Notes under the pieces: model-generated
Told to the model about the DNA's origin: nothing
The model's database searches: none
The model's input: the letters and a program-made list of their open reading frames with translations, nothing else
Translations under genes and position numbers: made by a program
Part shown: piece after piece, positions 9,135 to 18,191 of the stretch
How the letters are laid out: each line of letters begins with the position of its first letter
How positions within the stretch are numbered: position 1 is the first letter of the stretch
Assembly (NCBI RefSeq): GCF_900110225.1
Contig: NZ_FOCW01000001.1
Span: forward strand, 1,341,937 to 1,405,936
Direction of reading: 5' to 3'
Length of the DNA stretch: 64,000 nt
Source of the DNA: Allobrachymonas denitrificans DSM 15123
GTDB taxonomy: Bacteria > Pseudomonadota > Gammaproteobacteria > Burkholderiales > Burkholderiaceae_C

Positions 9135-9588
9135 TTTTCCAAAATAACGTCGCATTTAATAATACCATAATGTTAATGCTATAGCAGCAATAATCTTCGG
9201 GTGCACGCAAAAATTCCAGATGCCTATCGCATCTCCGAGTTCTTATCAAGATTGTCACCCGCTTAAGATGCGGCAATAAACGTTAAATTTTTTTGTTTTT
9301 TGTAATTTATTTCGATTGGACACAAATTTTTCATTTAGATACAAATAGTTCTTTATAATTATATTCTTTTCATTTATCAATATAGATCAAGGGTTTATCG
9401 CTGCCACATGTTCATCTTCGTGGTTTGATGGGTACCTCAATCAGGTCATTCCAAAAGCCTGGCAAGCAAAGCACACTGCAGCTGTCGGGCCGATGATGTA
9501 ACACGGTAAAAACATCGGCCCGTCCGGCTGGCAGATCGTTCTGTTCTGTCGTCCGCACCCACCAACCTCTAAGCTAGGAGAAACCATC
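9135..9588. promoter_or_regulatory. AT-rich divergent intergenic region
   Basis: These 454 bases hold no credible gene. About 9160-9400 is strikingly AT-rich against a GC-rich chromosome, with a TATAAT at 9354-9359 and an IHF-like match (GATCAA, four bases, TTA) at 9385-9397. It separates the regulator from the export genes, so promoters for both must lie here. Low GC and the IHF-like site suggest binding by nucleoid proteins. That is inference. Confidence 0.5.
9486..9522 (+). other. Stem-loop in the 5' leader of the repeat-protein gene
   Basis: CGGGCCGATG (9486-9495) pairs perfectly with CATCGGCCCG (9513-9522) around a 17-base loop, ending 66 bases before the start codon. No T-run follows, so mRNA stabilisation or regulation is more likely than termination. 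Confidence 0.6.
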
Positions 9589-10011
9589 ATGAAACGCCTC
9601 GCAATCATCGCTGCCGCTTTCGCCACGACTGCCGCTTTCGCCGCCCCCGGTGAAGTACAGATCAACGCCCCCCAGATCCAGGGTGTGGCTGCCATCCAGT
9701 CTTCCATTTCCAACGAATCTCGCGGCTTCATGACCAAGGCTCAGCAGAACGTGTCCACCAACACGGCTGGTGTCGAAATCAACCAGCCGTCTATTCAACT
9801 GACGATCGCCAATGACTCTGACGTGAGCAACAGCGCACGCGGCTTCATGAGCACCGCAAAGCAGAACCTGGCCAGCAACGACGGCACCGTGTACGTTGAC
9901 GCTGCTCAGCTGCAGGTCGTCTACGCTAACGACTCCACCATCTCCAACGAAGCTCGCGGCTTCATGGCTGACGCCGTGCAGAACCTGGCCACCAACTACG
10001 CTCCCAACTAA
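9589..10011 (+). CDS. Secreted three-repeat protein, candidate amyloid-like fibre subunit
   Basis: A 140-residue protein with a clear Sec signal peptide (cleavage likely after AFA, residue 18). AGGAG stands eight bases before the ATG. The whole mature chain is three tandem 39-residue repeats (23-61, 62-100, 101-140) with pattern V-x-I/V-N/D, Q-I/L-Q, A-N-D-S, S-N-x-A/S-R-G-F-M, A-x-Q-N. No cysteine is present. Strictly spaced Asn/Gln/Ser with alternating hydrophobics is the signature of stacked beta-arch repeats, as in curlins, although the curlin consensus itself does not match. The CsgG/HfaB-like gene downstream supports a role as exported fibre or holdfast subunit. I do not recognise the family. 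Confidence 0.75.
   Translation: MKRLAIIAAAFATTAAFAAPGEVQINAPQIQGVAAIQSSISNESRGFMTKAQQNVSTNTAGVEINQPSIQLTIANDSDVSNSARGFMSTAKQNLASNDGTVYVDAAQLQVVYANDSTISNEARGFMADAVQNLATNYAPN
9655..10008 (+). repeat. Three tandem 117-bp coding repeats
   Basis: The repeats start at 9655, 9772 and 9889. The central part of each encodes S-N-x-A/S-R-G-F-M followed by an A-x-Q-N element, in phase throughout. Confidence 0.85.
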
Positions 10012-10033
10012 GCGTTCGGCTTGAGTCCAGCGT

Positions 10034-10064
10034 GCAGCTGCCGGCCATCATGGCAGGCAGCTGC
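10034..10064 (+). other. Strong intergenic stem-loop after the subunit gene
   Basis: GCAGCTGCC (10034-10042) pairs with GGCAGCTGC (10056-10064), with CCAT/ATGG extending the stem inside. Only CTTTCC follows. It could partly terminate transcription or protect the upstream mRNA 3' end, which would make the repeat protein in excess over the downstream products. Confidence 0.6.
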
Positions 10065-10095
10065 CTTTCCGTCACCGCACGTCCAGGAGACTGTC

Positions 10096-10521
10096 ATGTC
10101 CATCAAGCGTTTGCAACTGATCACCATCCTGCTGGCCGGCAGTTCCGCAGCCACGCCTCTGCTGGCAGGCCCATGGGAAGACCCCATCAGCCTGGATCGT
10201 CCCGTGCACTATCTGAAACTGCCCAATTACGCGACGCAAAAGTCCACCCCTCTTCAAAAGGCTGATGGCATGCCTGCTTCGCTGCGCGCGAAGGTGGCAC
10301 GCTACCAGGCCAAAGCCAAGTCCGCGATGAACGGAGATGGCACGATCTACACCGAAAAGGACGTGATCTCCAAGAGCTCCGGCAATGCCCTGCATCGTAC
10401 CTGCGTTCAGGAAGTTGCAAGCAATACCTATGCAACCACTCCGGGAGCGCCCGTGGCGAAGAAAGGCCAGGGAGATCAGATCGTCGTCCTGCGCGGGGAC
10501 GTCATCAATATCTGCAAGTAA
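10096..10521 (+). CDS. Small secreted two-cysteine protein of the export locus
   Basis: The ATG at 10096 is chosen because AGGAG lies six bases upstream and a signal peptide follows (cleavage likely after LLA, about residue 24); this gives 141 residues. The mature protein begins GPWEDP. It has exactly two cysteines, in HRTCVQEV and in the C-terminal NICK, which could form a disulfide in the periplasm. I do not recognise the family. Its place between a candidate fibre subunit and a CsgG/HfaB-like pore resembles that of curli accessory factors (CsgE, CsgF) or HfaD, so an adaptor or minor-subunit role is plausible but unproven. Confidence 0.7.
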   Translation: MSIKRLQLITILLAGSSAATPLLAGPWEDPISLDRPVHYLKLPNYATQKSTPLQKADGMPASLRAKVARYQAKAKSAMNGDGTIYTEKDVISKSSGNALHRTCVQEVASNTYATTPGAPVAKKGQGDQIVVLRGDVINICK

Positions 10522-10593
10522 CCAGCCCATCTGCCACTGCCAGTTGCCAAACCGCAGCCGGAACGAACAAGAAAGCCACATCGAAAGCTTGCC

Positions 10594-12258
10594 ATGCCGA
10601 CTCGTATCCAGAAAGCACTTTCTTCCCGTCTCCATCGCTTGGCAGGCCGTCGACCGCCCTCCTTGCGTCTTCTTGTTCCGGCATTGACAACCTTGCTGGT
10701 CGCCGGCTGCAGCCTGCCCATCAACCCGGCCCGGGATGCTGAATTCCAGTCCTACGCCAGCATGTCATCCAGGCCAGTCACCCGGCCTGTCCGCTCCATT
10801 TCCAGCTTCTCCGACTCCCTGATGTGCATGGACAAGCTGTTCCAGGAGGCACGCGTTCCCACGACCCTGATCAGCAGCAAGTCCATCCCGGACTACTCCA
10901 CACGGGTCCCGGTTGCCACCAAGGAAATGATCATCACGGCCCTGTCGCAGATGTCGCGCCTGAGCAACGCCTTCCGTTACGTGGACTTTGAAGTGGACAT
11001 CGCACGTCAGGATACCGTCCAGAACCTGACCACGATTCTGCTCAACAACAACCAGATGCAGCTGCAGCGGCCTGCACTGTATGTATCGGGAGGCATGTCC
11101 TTCGTCGACCAGAACGTCATCAACAACCGCATGCAGCTGGGAACGTCCGCCACCCGCTTCGAGAGTGGCGCAAGCACCAACCGAAGTGCCACCGTAGTGG
11201 GTCTGGAGCTGCATCTGGGAGACTTCAAATCCCGTACCATCATTCCAGGACTTGACTCTGCCAATGAAGTCGTCATCGGCAACGGCGGACAGGGGCTGGA
11301 TCTTTCCGGCCGGATTGGCAAGTATGGATGGGATTTCAACGTCGGCCGCGATTATGCTGCAGGCACTGGCGCTGCCGTGCGCACCTTGGTGGAACTGGCC
11401 ATGATCGAGCTGACGGGCAAGTGGGCCCGTGTTCCCTACTGGCAGTGCCTGACGCTGGAGCAGACCCACCCCGCCTTCCAGCGCCAACTGCGTGAGTGGT
11501 ACGAATCCAACGATTCGCTTACCCGGCAGCGCCTGATTCAGCGCTCGCTCATGGCGCAGGGTTACCTCCCGCGCAGCGAAACCCTGCTGCTTGCCAACAG
11601 CCCCATTCTGCGCGAGGCGATTGGCAAGTTCCAGGCCGACCAGGGCATGGTGGTTACCGGCATTATCGACTACACCACCTATGACCGTGTCCTGCGCAAC
11701 TTTGTGAAGTTGGACGAAGAAGGGCAATTCAAGCGCATCGGATGGACAAACGCCAGGATGGAGAAAGAACAGGGCGACGACACCGTCCCCGATACGTCGG
11801 CCCCCCTGAAAATCGATCTCGCCATTGAAAACCCCGTCATCGACAAGACGCGCTTCTACTCGGGAACTCCCTTGTTCCTCTCGGTGCGCCTGTCTCGCGC
11901 TTCGCACCTGTCGTGTTACCACGCCAGCCCGCAGGGCAACGTGATTCGCCTGCTTCCCAACATGTCCAATCCTGCCTCCCTGGTCTCGGCCAACCAGACC
12001 ATCCGCATTCCTGACTGGATGTCCCCCAATCCGCCTTTCGTGCTGGATACAGGGGTGCCTGGCACCGAATCGGCCATCTGCGTGGCCACCACCGAAGATC
12101 CCATGCAGAAACTGCCGGCAACCTATCGTGTGCCTGCCCTGACCTTGATCAAGGGTGCCAATGGTGTCGAAGGGGTGCGCCAGCAATTCGAGCAGGCCCT
12201 CGGGAAAGACGCCATCGCCTACCAAACGCTGAATTGGCAGGTTCTGCCCAAACAGTAA
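10594..12258 (+). CDS. CsgG/HfaB-like outer-membrane lipoprotein fused to peptidoglycan-binding and DUF4384-like domains
   Basis: A 554-residue lipoprotein with lipobox LVAGC (Cys39). Residues about 60-290 resemble the CsgG/HfaB family: paired strands, the SGGMSFVDQNV and VVGLELHLGDF segments, and a helical AVRTLVELAMIELTGKWARV region before PYWQCL. Residues about 300-370 look like a PG_binding_1 domain (AIGKFQADQGMVVTGIIDYT), and about 405-515 like DUF4384 (YSGTPLFLSVRLSR...GNVIRLLPN). CsgG-type proteins form the ungated outer-membrane pore that secretes amyloid subunits. The extra domains would anchor the pore to the cell wall. The ribosome site is weak. Family call is good, the substrate (the repeat protein) is inferred from position. 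Confidence 0.75.
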   Translation: MPTRIQKALSSRLHRLAGRRPPSLRLLVPALTTLLVAGCSLPINPARDAEFQSYASMSSRPVTRPVRSISSFSDSLMCMDKLFQEARVPTTLISSKSIPDYSTRVPVATKEMIITALSQMSRLSNAFRYVDFEVDIARQDTVQNLTTILLNNNQMQLQRPALYVSGGMSFVDQNVINNRMQLGTSATRFESGASTNRSATVVGLELHLGDFKSRTIIPGLDSANEVVIGNGGQGLDLSGRIGKYGWDFNVGRDYAAGTGAAVRTLVELAMIELTGKWARVPYWQCLTLEQTHPAFQRQLREWYESNDSLTRQRLIQRSLMAQGYLPRSETLLLANSPILREAIGKFQADQGMVVTGIIDYTTYDRVLRNFVKLDEEGQFKRIGWTNARMEKEQGDDTVPDTSAPLKIDLAIENPVIDKTRFYSGTPLFLSVRLSRASHLSCYHASPQGNVIRLLPNMSNPASLVSANQTIRIPDWMSPNPPFVLDTGVPGTESAICVATTEDPMQKLPATYRVPALTLIKGANGVEGVRQQFEQALGKDAIAYQTLNWQVLPKQ

Positions 12259-12286
12259 CCTGTGCAACACAAGCCCGGTGCCAAGC

Positions 12287-13330
12287 ATGCCCAAAACGCT
12301 GATTCCGAATGGCTGCAAACAGCAAGCTGCCCTCATTGCTGCCCTGCTGCTCATTGCCCTGCATGGCAATGGGACAGCTTGGACGAAAGAGGCCGGAACA
12401 AACATCTCTTCGGCGCAGGCATGCCAGGCCAGCGAACAGGAAATATCCAGACTGAAGTGGGAAGTCAATGGCATGCAATCCAGCAAGGCGGCGGCTGCCA
12501 ATGCCGCCTGGCTGCTGGGGCTCATCCACCTGCATGGCGCAGGCACCCGTCCCGATCTGCCCCAGGCCTTTGACTGGTTTACCCGATCTCTGGACTTGGG
12601 TGGCCAGGCCTGGGCGCATGCAGGACTGGCCTGGTGCCACCTGGAAGCCTGCAAAGGAGAGGCAGACCATGAGGCTGCCGCCAAACATATTGCAGCCCTC
12701 AGGCATACCCACGCAGCCCGTGCAGATTATCTCGACTGGCTGCTGAAAACACGCCAGGGTCTAGGCAGCCTTGCCGGCTCCGAGCAGCTGCTCCAGCGTG
12801 CCGCACGCGCTGGCGATATTCAGGCGCAGGTCGAATTGGGATTGCGTGCTGTCTCCGACAACAAGCCGTCACAGGCAGCCCAGCATTTCCGGCAGGCCTC
12901 CCCGCTTTCTCCATCCGCCCAGACCAACATCCGCATTCTCCAGCAGCAAAGCGTCAAGATACAGGGGCGCTACCCGGATGCCCGCAGTCCGGCAGAGGAC
13001 ATCTATCGCGCAGCGCGCGCCAATCACCGCGGTGATGGCCGCCCCAGAAACTATACGGAAGCCATACGGCTTTACCGGCTGGCCAGCTCCAAGGGAAACC
13101 TTGCTGCCAGGAAAATGCTGGAGCTGATTTACTCTCGCCCCGGGGCTGCAGGTGGCGTAGACATTGGCTGGATGTCGCAACTTGCCCATATCAACCCGGT
13201 ACAAATAGCGCCAGCTCTTGCCGAACCTCCAGCTCCGGGCGACGCAAACCGCTTGCAGCGTGACCCTAGCCCGCTCTTTGACCTGTTGCCTTCGCACTGG
13301 CAAAAGTGCGTGCGCTCCGAAGCACCCTGA
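12287..13330 (+). CDS. Secreted Sel1/TPR-like repeat protein of the export locus
   Basis: About 347 residues from ATG 12287; a GTG at 12278 is an equally possible start. An N-terminal hydrophobic segment (ALIAALLLIAL) looks like a signal peptide or anchor. Sel1-like helical pairs are visible, for example AAWLLGLIHLHGAGTRPDLP with FDWFTRSLDLGGQAWA, and NYTEAIRLYRLASSKGNLAA near the C-terminus. Sel1 proteins are protein-protein scaffolds. The gene begins just after the CsgG-like gene on the same strand and probably shares its transcript. A periplasmic scaffold or assembly factor is a reasonable inference; no enzyme motif is seen. Confidence 0.7.
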   Translation: MPKTLIPNGCKQQAALIAALLLIALHGNGTAWTKEAGTNISSAQACQASEQEISRLKWEVNGMQSSKAAAANAAWLLGLIHLHGAGTRPDLPQAFDWFTRSLDLGGQAWAHAGLAWCHLEACKGEADHEAAAKHIAALRHTHAARADYLDWLLKTRQGLGSLAGSEQLLQRAARAGDIQAQVELGLRAVSDNKPSQAAQHFRQASPLSPSAQTNIRILQQQSVKIQGRYPDARSPAEDIYRAARANHRGDGRPRNYTEAIRLYRLASSKGNLAARKMLELIYSRPGAAGGVDIGWMSQLAHINPVQIAPALAEPPAPGDANRLQRDPSPLFDLLPSHWQKCVRSEAP

Positions 13331-13537
13331 GGCCTCGGGAAAATCCCGATAGCGCCAGCGCGGACATCACTGGCTGCATCGGGACAACACTTGCGTCACT
13401 AATTCACATCCCGGGGCCTGCAAGACCTTTTGCATGGAAGGGAAAAGACGGACAATTGGAGGATTGGCAGCCGCACAACCCAGTGTCGCAAGCGGCCGCA
13501 AGCCCTCACAAGAATCGAACAAGCCCCCTGCCCTCCG

Positions 13538-14887
<1,350 letters not shown>

Positions 14888-14962
14888 GCCCCGTGTGTCG
14901 CGGCACATCCTGCCGCATCCGAGGCCCGTATCCCATCTCAATCTGAAAAAGGAGTATCCCGC

Positions 14963-16114
14963 ATGGCGACCCGCAAAACCACCCCTATCTCCCTGAAGGA
15001 TCCCACCCGCCTGGTCCGTTCCGGTGACGTGGTGATCGGCAAGAGTTCTGTCGACAACATCGACAAGGTCGCCACGCACGAAGCCTCCATGGCTGCCATG
15101 ACGCGCCGCAGCGTCGCCATCGAACAGATCCTCGAGACTGCCGAAGACAAGCTGCAGGCCATGCAGACGCTGCTGTCCCGCGCCTCCAAGGACGAGGTCG
15201 ATGCCCTCAAGCGCATGCTGGCTGTGGACGCCAGCGTGGCACGCCAGAACGTGTCTGCCGACGAGGAACTGGCTGCGGACTGGCGCAAGGGCGGCTACCC
15301 CTACAAGAACCTGATGAGCCGCAAGAACTACGAGAAGCAGAAATACTCGCTTCAGGTAGAACTGCTCAAGCTGCAGGCCTGGGTCAAGGAAACCGGCGCC
15401 CGCGTGGTGATCGTGTTCGAAGGCCGCGATGCAGCCGGCAAGGGCGGCACCATCAAGCGCTTCATGGAACACCTGAATCCGCGCGGTGCCCGCGTGGTGG
15501 CCCTGGAAAAGCCGACCGACGAGGAACGCGGCCAGTGGTACTTCCAGCGCTACGTGAAGAACCTGCCCACGCACGGCGAGATCGTGCTGTTCGACCGCTC
15601 CTGGTACAACCGCTCGGGCGTCGAGCGCGTGATGGGCTTCTGCACGGAAGAGGAATACCGCGAATTCATGCTGCAGGCCCCGCTGTTCGAGCGCATGCTC
15701 ACCCGCAGCGGCGTGTTCCTGTTCAAGTTCTGGTTCTCCGTCAGCCGCGACGAACAGCGCCGCCGCTTCAAGGAACGCGAGCTGCACCCGCTCAAGCAGT
15801 GGAAACTCAGCCCGATCGACAAGGCCTCGCTGGACAAGTGGGAGGACTACACCCGCGCCAAGGAAGCCATGTTCTTCGAAACCGACACGGTGGATGCTCC
15901 CTGGACCGTCATCAAGTCGGACTGCAAGAAGCGCGCCCGCCTGAACGCCATGCGCTACGTGCTGAACAAGGTGCCCTACGCCAACAAGGAACTGGACAAT
16001 ATCGGCACGCTCGACACCCTGCTGGTTGGCCGCGCCAACAACATCTATGAGAGCGGCGAGCGCCCCATGGGTGAAGTGCGCAATGCCTTTGAGCTGCTGG
16101 CGAAAAACAAGTAA
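14963..16114 (+). CDS. ppk2: Polyphosphate kinase 2 family protein
   Basis: A 383-residue PPK2 phosphotransferase. AAGGAG precedes the ATG. The N-terminal region of about 120 residues is helical and variable. The kinase core has Walker A GRDAAGKGG (about 154-162), the lid region GARVVALEKPTDEER, and Walker B LFDRSWYNRSGVERVMGF. PPK2 enzymes transfer phosphate between polyphosphate and nucleotides, mostly toward GTP/ATP synthesis from the diphosphate or AMP. The class I/II/III substrate preference cannot be told from motifs alone. A strong terminator follows. Confidence 0.93.
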   Translation: MATRKTTPISLKDPTRLVRSGDVVIGKSSVDNIDKVATHEASMAAMTRRSVAIEQILETAEDKLQAMQTLLSRASKDEVDALKRMLAVDASVARQNVSADEELAADWRKGGYPYKNLMSRKNYEKQKYSLQVELLKLQAWVKETGARVVIVFEGRDAAGKGGTIKRFMEHLNPRGARVVALEKPTDEERGQWYFQRYVKNLPTHGEIVLFDRSWYNRSGVERVMGFCTEEEYREFMLQAPLFERMLTRSGVFLFKFWFSVSRDEQRRRFKERELHPLKQWKLSPIDKASLDKWEDYTRAKEAMFFETDTVDAPWTVIKSDCKKRARLNAMRYVLNKVPYANKELDNIGTLDTLLVGRANNIYESGERPMGEVRNAFELLAKNK

Positions 16115-16158
16115 GCTCCCTTTCGGGAATAACAGGGCTTCCTGAAGCTCATGAACAG

Positions 16159-16189
16159 CAAGGCCTCCATGTCGGAGGCCTTGTTTTTT
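16159..16189 (+). terminator. Terminator of ppk2
   Basis: A 10-bp stem CAAGGCCTCC/GGAGGCCTTG with a 5-base loop is followed by six T. Confidence 0.93.
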
Positions 16190-16207
16190 CGGGTTCCAGA
16201 CGGGCTC

Positions 16208-16735
16208 TTAGGCCCCGCGCTGCGTGCAACGCCTGCGCATCTGCAACAGCCAGCCGATGCTCACCACCGTCAAGGCGAAGAATCCGACAAAGGACCAGTT
16301 GGCAATCGTGCCCCCCAGAAACGTCCAGTCGATCGCGGTGCAGTCACCGCTGCCGGCAAAAATCTTCGGCAGCGCCTTGCTCAGCGGCATCTGCTCGATC
16401 ATGCCGTAGAAATCGCGGCCACAGCTGTAGAACTCGGGCGGATACCACTGCAGCCAGGACTGGCGCGCCGCCACGAATGCACCAGCAAGCGAGGTCAGCA
16501 GGATCAGCACATAGCTCGCGCCATGCCAGCGACAGCCCTTGCCCGCCAGCCCGGCCAGTGCCAGCAGCAGCACCAGAATGTACAGGTAGCGCTGCACGAT
16601 GCACATGGGGCATGGCACGAGCCCGCCGTTGTACTGCAGGTTCAGGCCGAATGCCAGCATGCCCGCAACCACCACGGCAATCCATGCCAGGGTGCGACGC
16701 GGGGTGTCAAAGAACAGGGAAATCAGCGCTTGCAT
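16208..16735 (-). CDS. dsbB: DsbB, disulfide bond formation protein B
   Basis: A 175-residue inner-membrane protein with four hydrophobic segments. The first periplasmic loop holds the active pair CPMC (Cys42, Cys45); the second loop holds Cys105 and Cys132. The PCPMCIVQRY motif is typical of DsbB. It reoxidises DsbA and passes electrons to ubiquinone, keeping periplasmic disulfide formation going. It is convergent with ppk2 and follows two minus-strand tRNA genes. The locus at 10096 with a two-cysteine secreted protein is the kind of substrate this pathway serves, though no direct link is shown. Confidence 0.95.
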   Translation of the reverse strand: MQALISLFFDTPRRTLAWIAVVVAGMLAFGLNLQYNGGLVPCPMCIVQRYLYILVLLLALAGLAGKGCRWHGASYVLILLTSLAGAFVAARQSWLQWYPPEFYSCGRDFYGMIEQMPLSKALPKIFAGSGDCTAIDWTFLGGTIANWSFVGFFALTVVSIGWLLQMRRRCTQRGA

Positions 16736-16753
16736 GGGGCCACCTGCAGAAAT

Positions 16754-16830
16754 TGGCCTGCCCGGAGGGACTCGAACCCCCGACCTGCTGCTTAGAAGGC
16801 AGCTGCTCTATCCAGTTGAGCTACGGGCAG
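16754..16830 (-). tRNA. tRNA-Arg, anticodon TCT
   Basis: A complete 77-base cloverleaf on the minus strand: acceptor CTGCCCG/CGGGCAG, anticodon stem GCTGC/GCAGC with loop CTTCTAA giving TCT, T-loop TTCGAGT and encoded CCA. It reads AGA arginine codons, rare in this GC-rich genome. Confidence 0.97.
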
Positions 16831-16885
16831 ATGAAACGGCTGCCATTCTACCTATCGCGGCAAGGACAGGAAGGCTGGCGCAAGC

Positions 16886-16923
16886 AAAGAAAAAGGACCG
16901 GCAAAACGTTTCGCCAGTCCTTT
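16886..16923 (-). terminator. Terminator of tRNA-Pro(TGG)
   Basis: Minus-strand stem AAAGGACTGGC with GCCGGTCCTTT (one G-T pair) is followed by TTCTTT. It separates the proline from the arginine tRNA. Confidence 0.8.
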
Positions 16924-16932
16924 CGGGATTTT

Positions 16933-17009
<77 letters not shown>

Positions 17010-17020
17010 CAAAGACCGTG

Positions 17021-17050
17021 ATTGTAGCCTTTTGCACGCCCTGCCGGCAA
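17021..17050 (-). promoter_or_regulatory. Sigma-70 promoter of tRNA-Pro(TGG)
   Basis: On the minus strand TTGCCG (17050-17045) and TACAAT (17026-17021) are 18 bases apart, placing the start close to the tRNA 5' end. Confidence 0.6.
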
Positions 17051-17201
17051 GCAGGCTGCAATTTTTTGGCAAATTCCCGCATCCCGCCCACCCCGCCTGC
17101 TTCCTGCGCAAAAAACCGGCCCGGAGCTGCGGTAAAGTGGCTCAGGCATGCGGGCAACTGCCCTGCCCGCAGACAAAGCAAGAACAACATCCGGAGACTT
17201 C

Positions 17202-18092
17202 ATGAGCAAACCCCTCAAGGTGCTGCGCGGCGTGCGCGTCGTCAGCCTCGCCCTCAACCTGCCCGGCCCTGCCGCCCTGCAACGCTGCAAGGAGATGGGC
17301 GCCACCTGCATCAAGCTGGAACCCCCTGCCCCCGCCGGCCAGACAACCAGCGACCCGATGCACATCTACAGCCCGGCTGGCCACGCCGAGATGCACGAAG
17401 GCATCAAGGTCGTGCCCGTCAACCTCAAGACCGAACAGGGCCAGCGCCAGTTGCACAAGCAGCTGGAAAAGGCCGATGTGCTGATCACCTCCTTCCGCCA
17501 GAGCGCCATGCAGAAGCTCGGCGTCGACTGGAAGACCCTGCACAAGCAGCACCCGCACCTGTCGCTGGTCGCCATCTACGGCAGCACCACCAACCCGGAT
17601 GAAGCCGGCCACGATCTGACCTACCAGGCGCAAAATGGCCTGGTCACCGGCCTCAACCTGCCGCCTACGCTATTTGCCGACATGGCCGGCTCGCTCATGG
17701 CGAGCGAAGCAGTGTTGCAATGCGTGCTGCACCGCCAGAAGCACGACAAGGGTACGCTGATCGAGGTTGGCCTGAGCCAGGCCGTGTCCTATCTGGCGCG
17801 TCCGCGCACCACCTTCGACATGCAGCATCCGAAGGCGCTCACCGGCGGTGGCCATGTGGGCTACCGCGTCTACGCCTGCAAGGACGGCCGCGTGGCGCTG
17901 GCTGCACTGGAACCGCATTTCTACCAGCGCGTGTGCGTCGAAGCCGGCATCGATCCGACCGTGCCCGACAGCATCCAGCTCGACAGTTCGCGCGAGGCCA
18001 TCGAGAAGTGGCTGGCCGGCAAGACACGCAAGCAGCTCGACAAGCTGGCCGTGGACAAGGACATCCCGCTGGAAACCCTGCCCAGGGACTGA
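17202..18092 (+). CDS. Class III (CaiB/BaiF-type) CoA-transferase
   Basis: The ATG at 17202 (296 residues) is preferred because CGGAG lies five bases before it. The protein has the CaiB/BaiF fold: an N-terminal RVVSLALNLPGPAALQRCKEMGA nucleotide-like segment, then ADVLITSFR and an HDLTYQAQNGL region. It is shorter than the usual 380-400 residues, as in the compact members of this family. Such enzymes move CoA between organic acids; some are alpha-methylacyl-CoA racemases. The substrate cannot be told here. The conserved catalytic Asp of formyl-CoA transferase is not obvious. It is followed by an RNase gene after about 100 bases. Confidence 0.8.
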   Translation: MSKPLKVLRGVRVVSLALNLPGPAALQRCKEMGATCIKLEPPAPAGQTTSDPMHIYSPAGHAEMHEGIKVVPVNLKTEQGQRQLHKQLEKADVLITSFRQSAMQKLGVDWKTLHKQHPHLSLVAIYGSTTNPDEAGHDLTYQAQNGLVTGLNLPPTLFADMAGSLMASEAVLQCVLHRQKHDKGTLIEVGLSQAVSYLARPRTTFDMQHPKALTGGGHVGYRVYACKDGRVALAALEPHFYQRVCVEAGIDPTVPDSIQLDSSREAIEKWLAGKTRKQLDKLAVDKDIPLETLPRD

Positions 18093-18191
18093 CACCGCAC
18101 CCCTGCCCGACCAACGGGCAGGCTGCATCACCGCTGCCAAGCCCGCCATCTCGCTCCCGCCATCCTGACGCCCCCAACAAAGGAAGACCGC

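Noticed and set aside
8965..9276. A 103-residue open frame on the minus strand overlapping the regulator
   Set aside because: It is in a different frame from the receiver-domain coding frame, has no recognisable motifs and is explained by the interrupted regulator gene.
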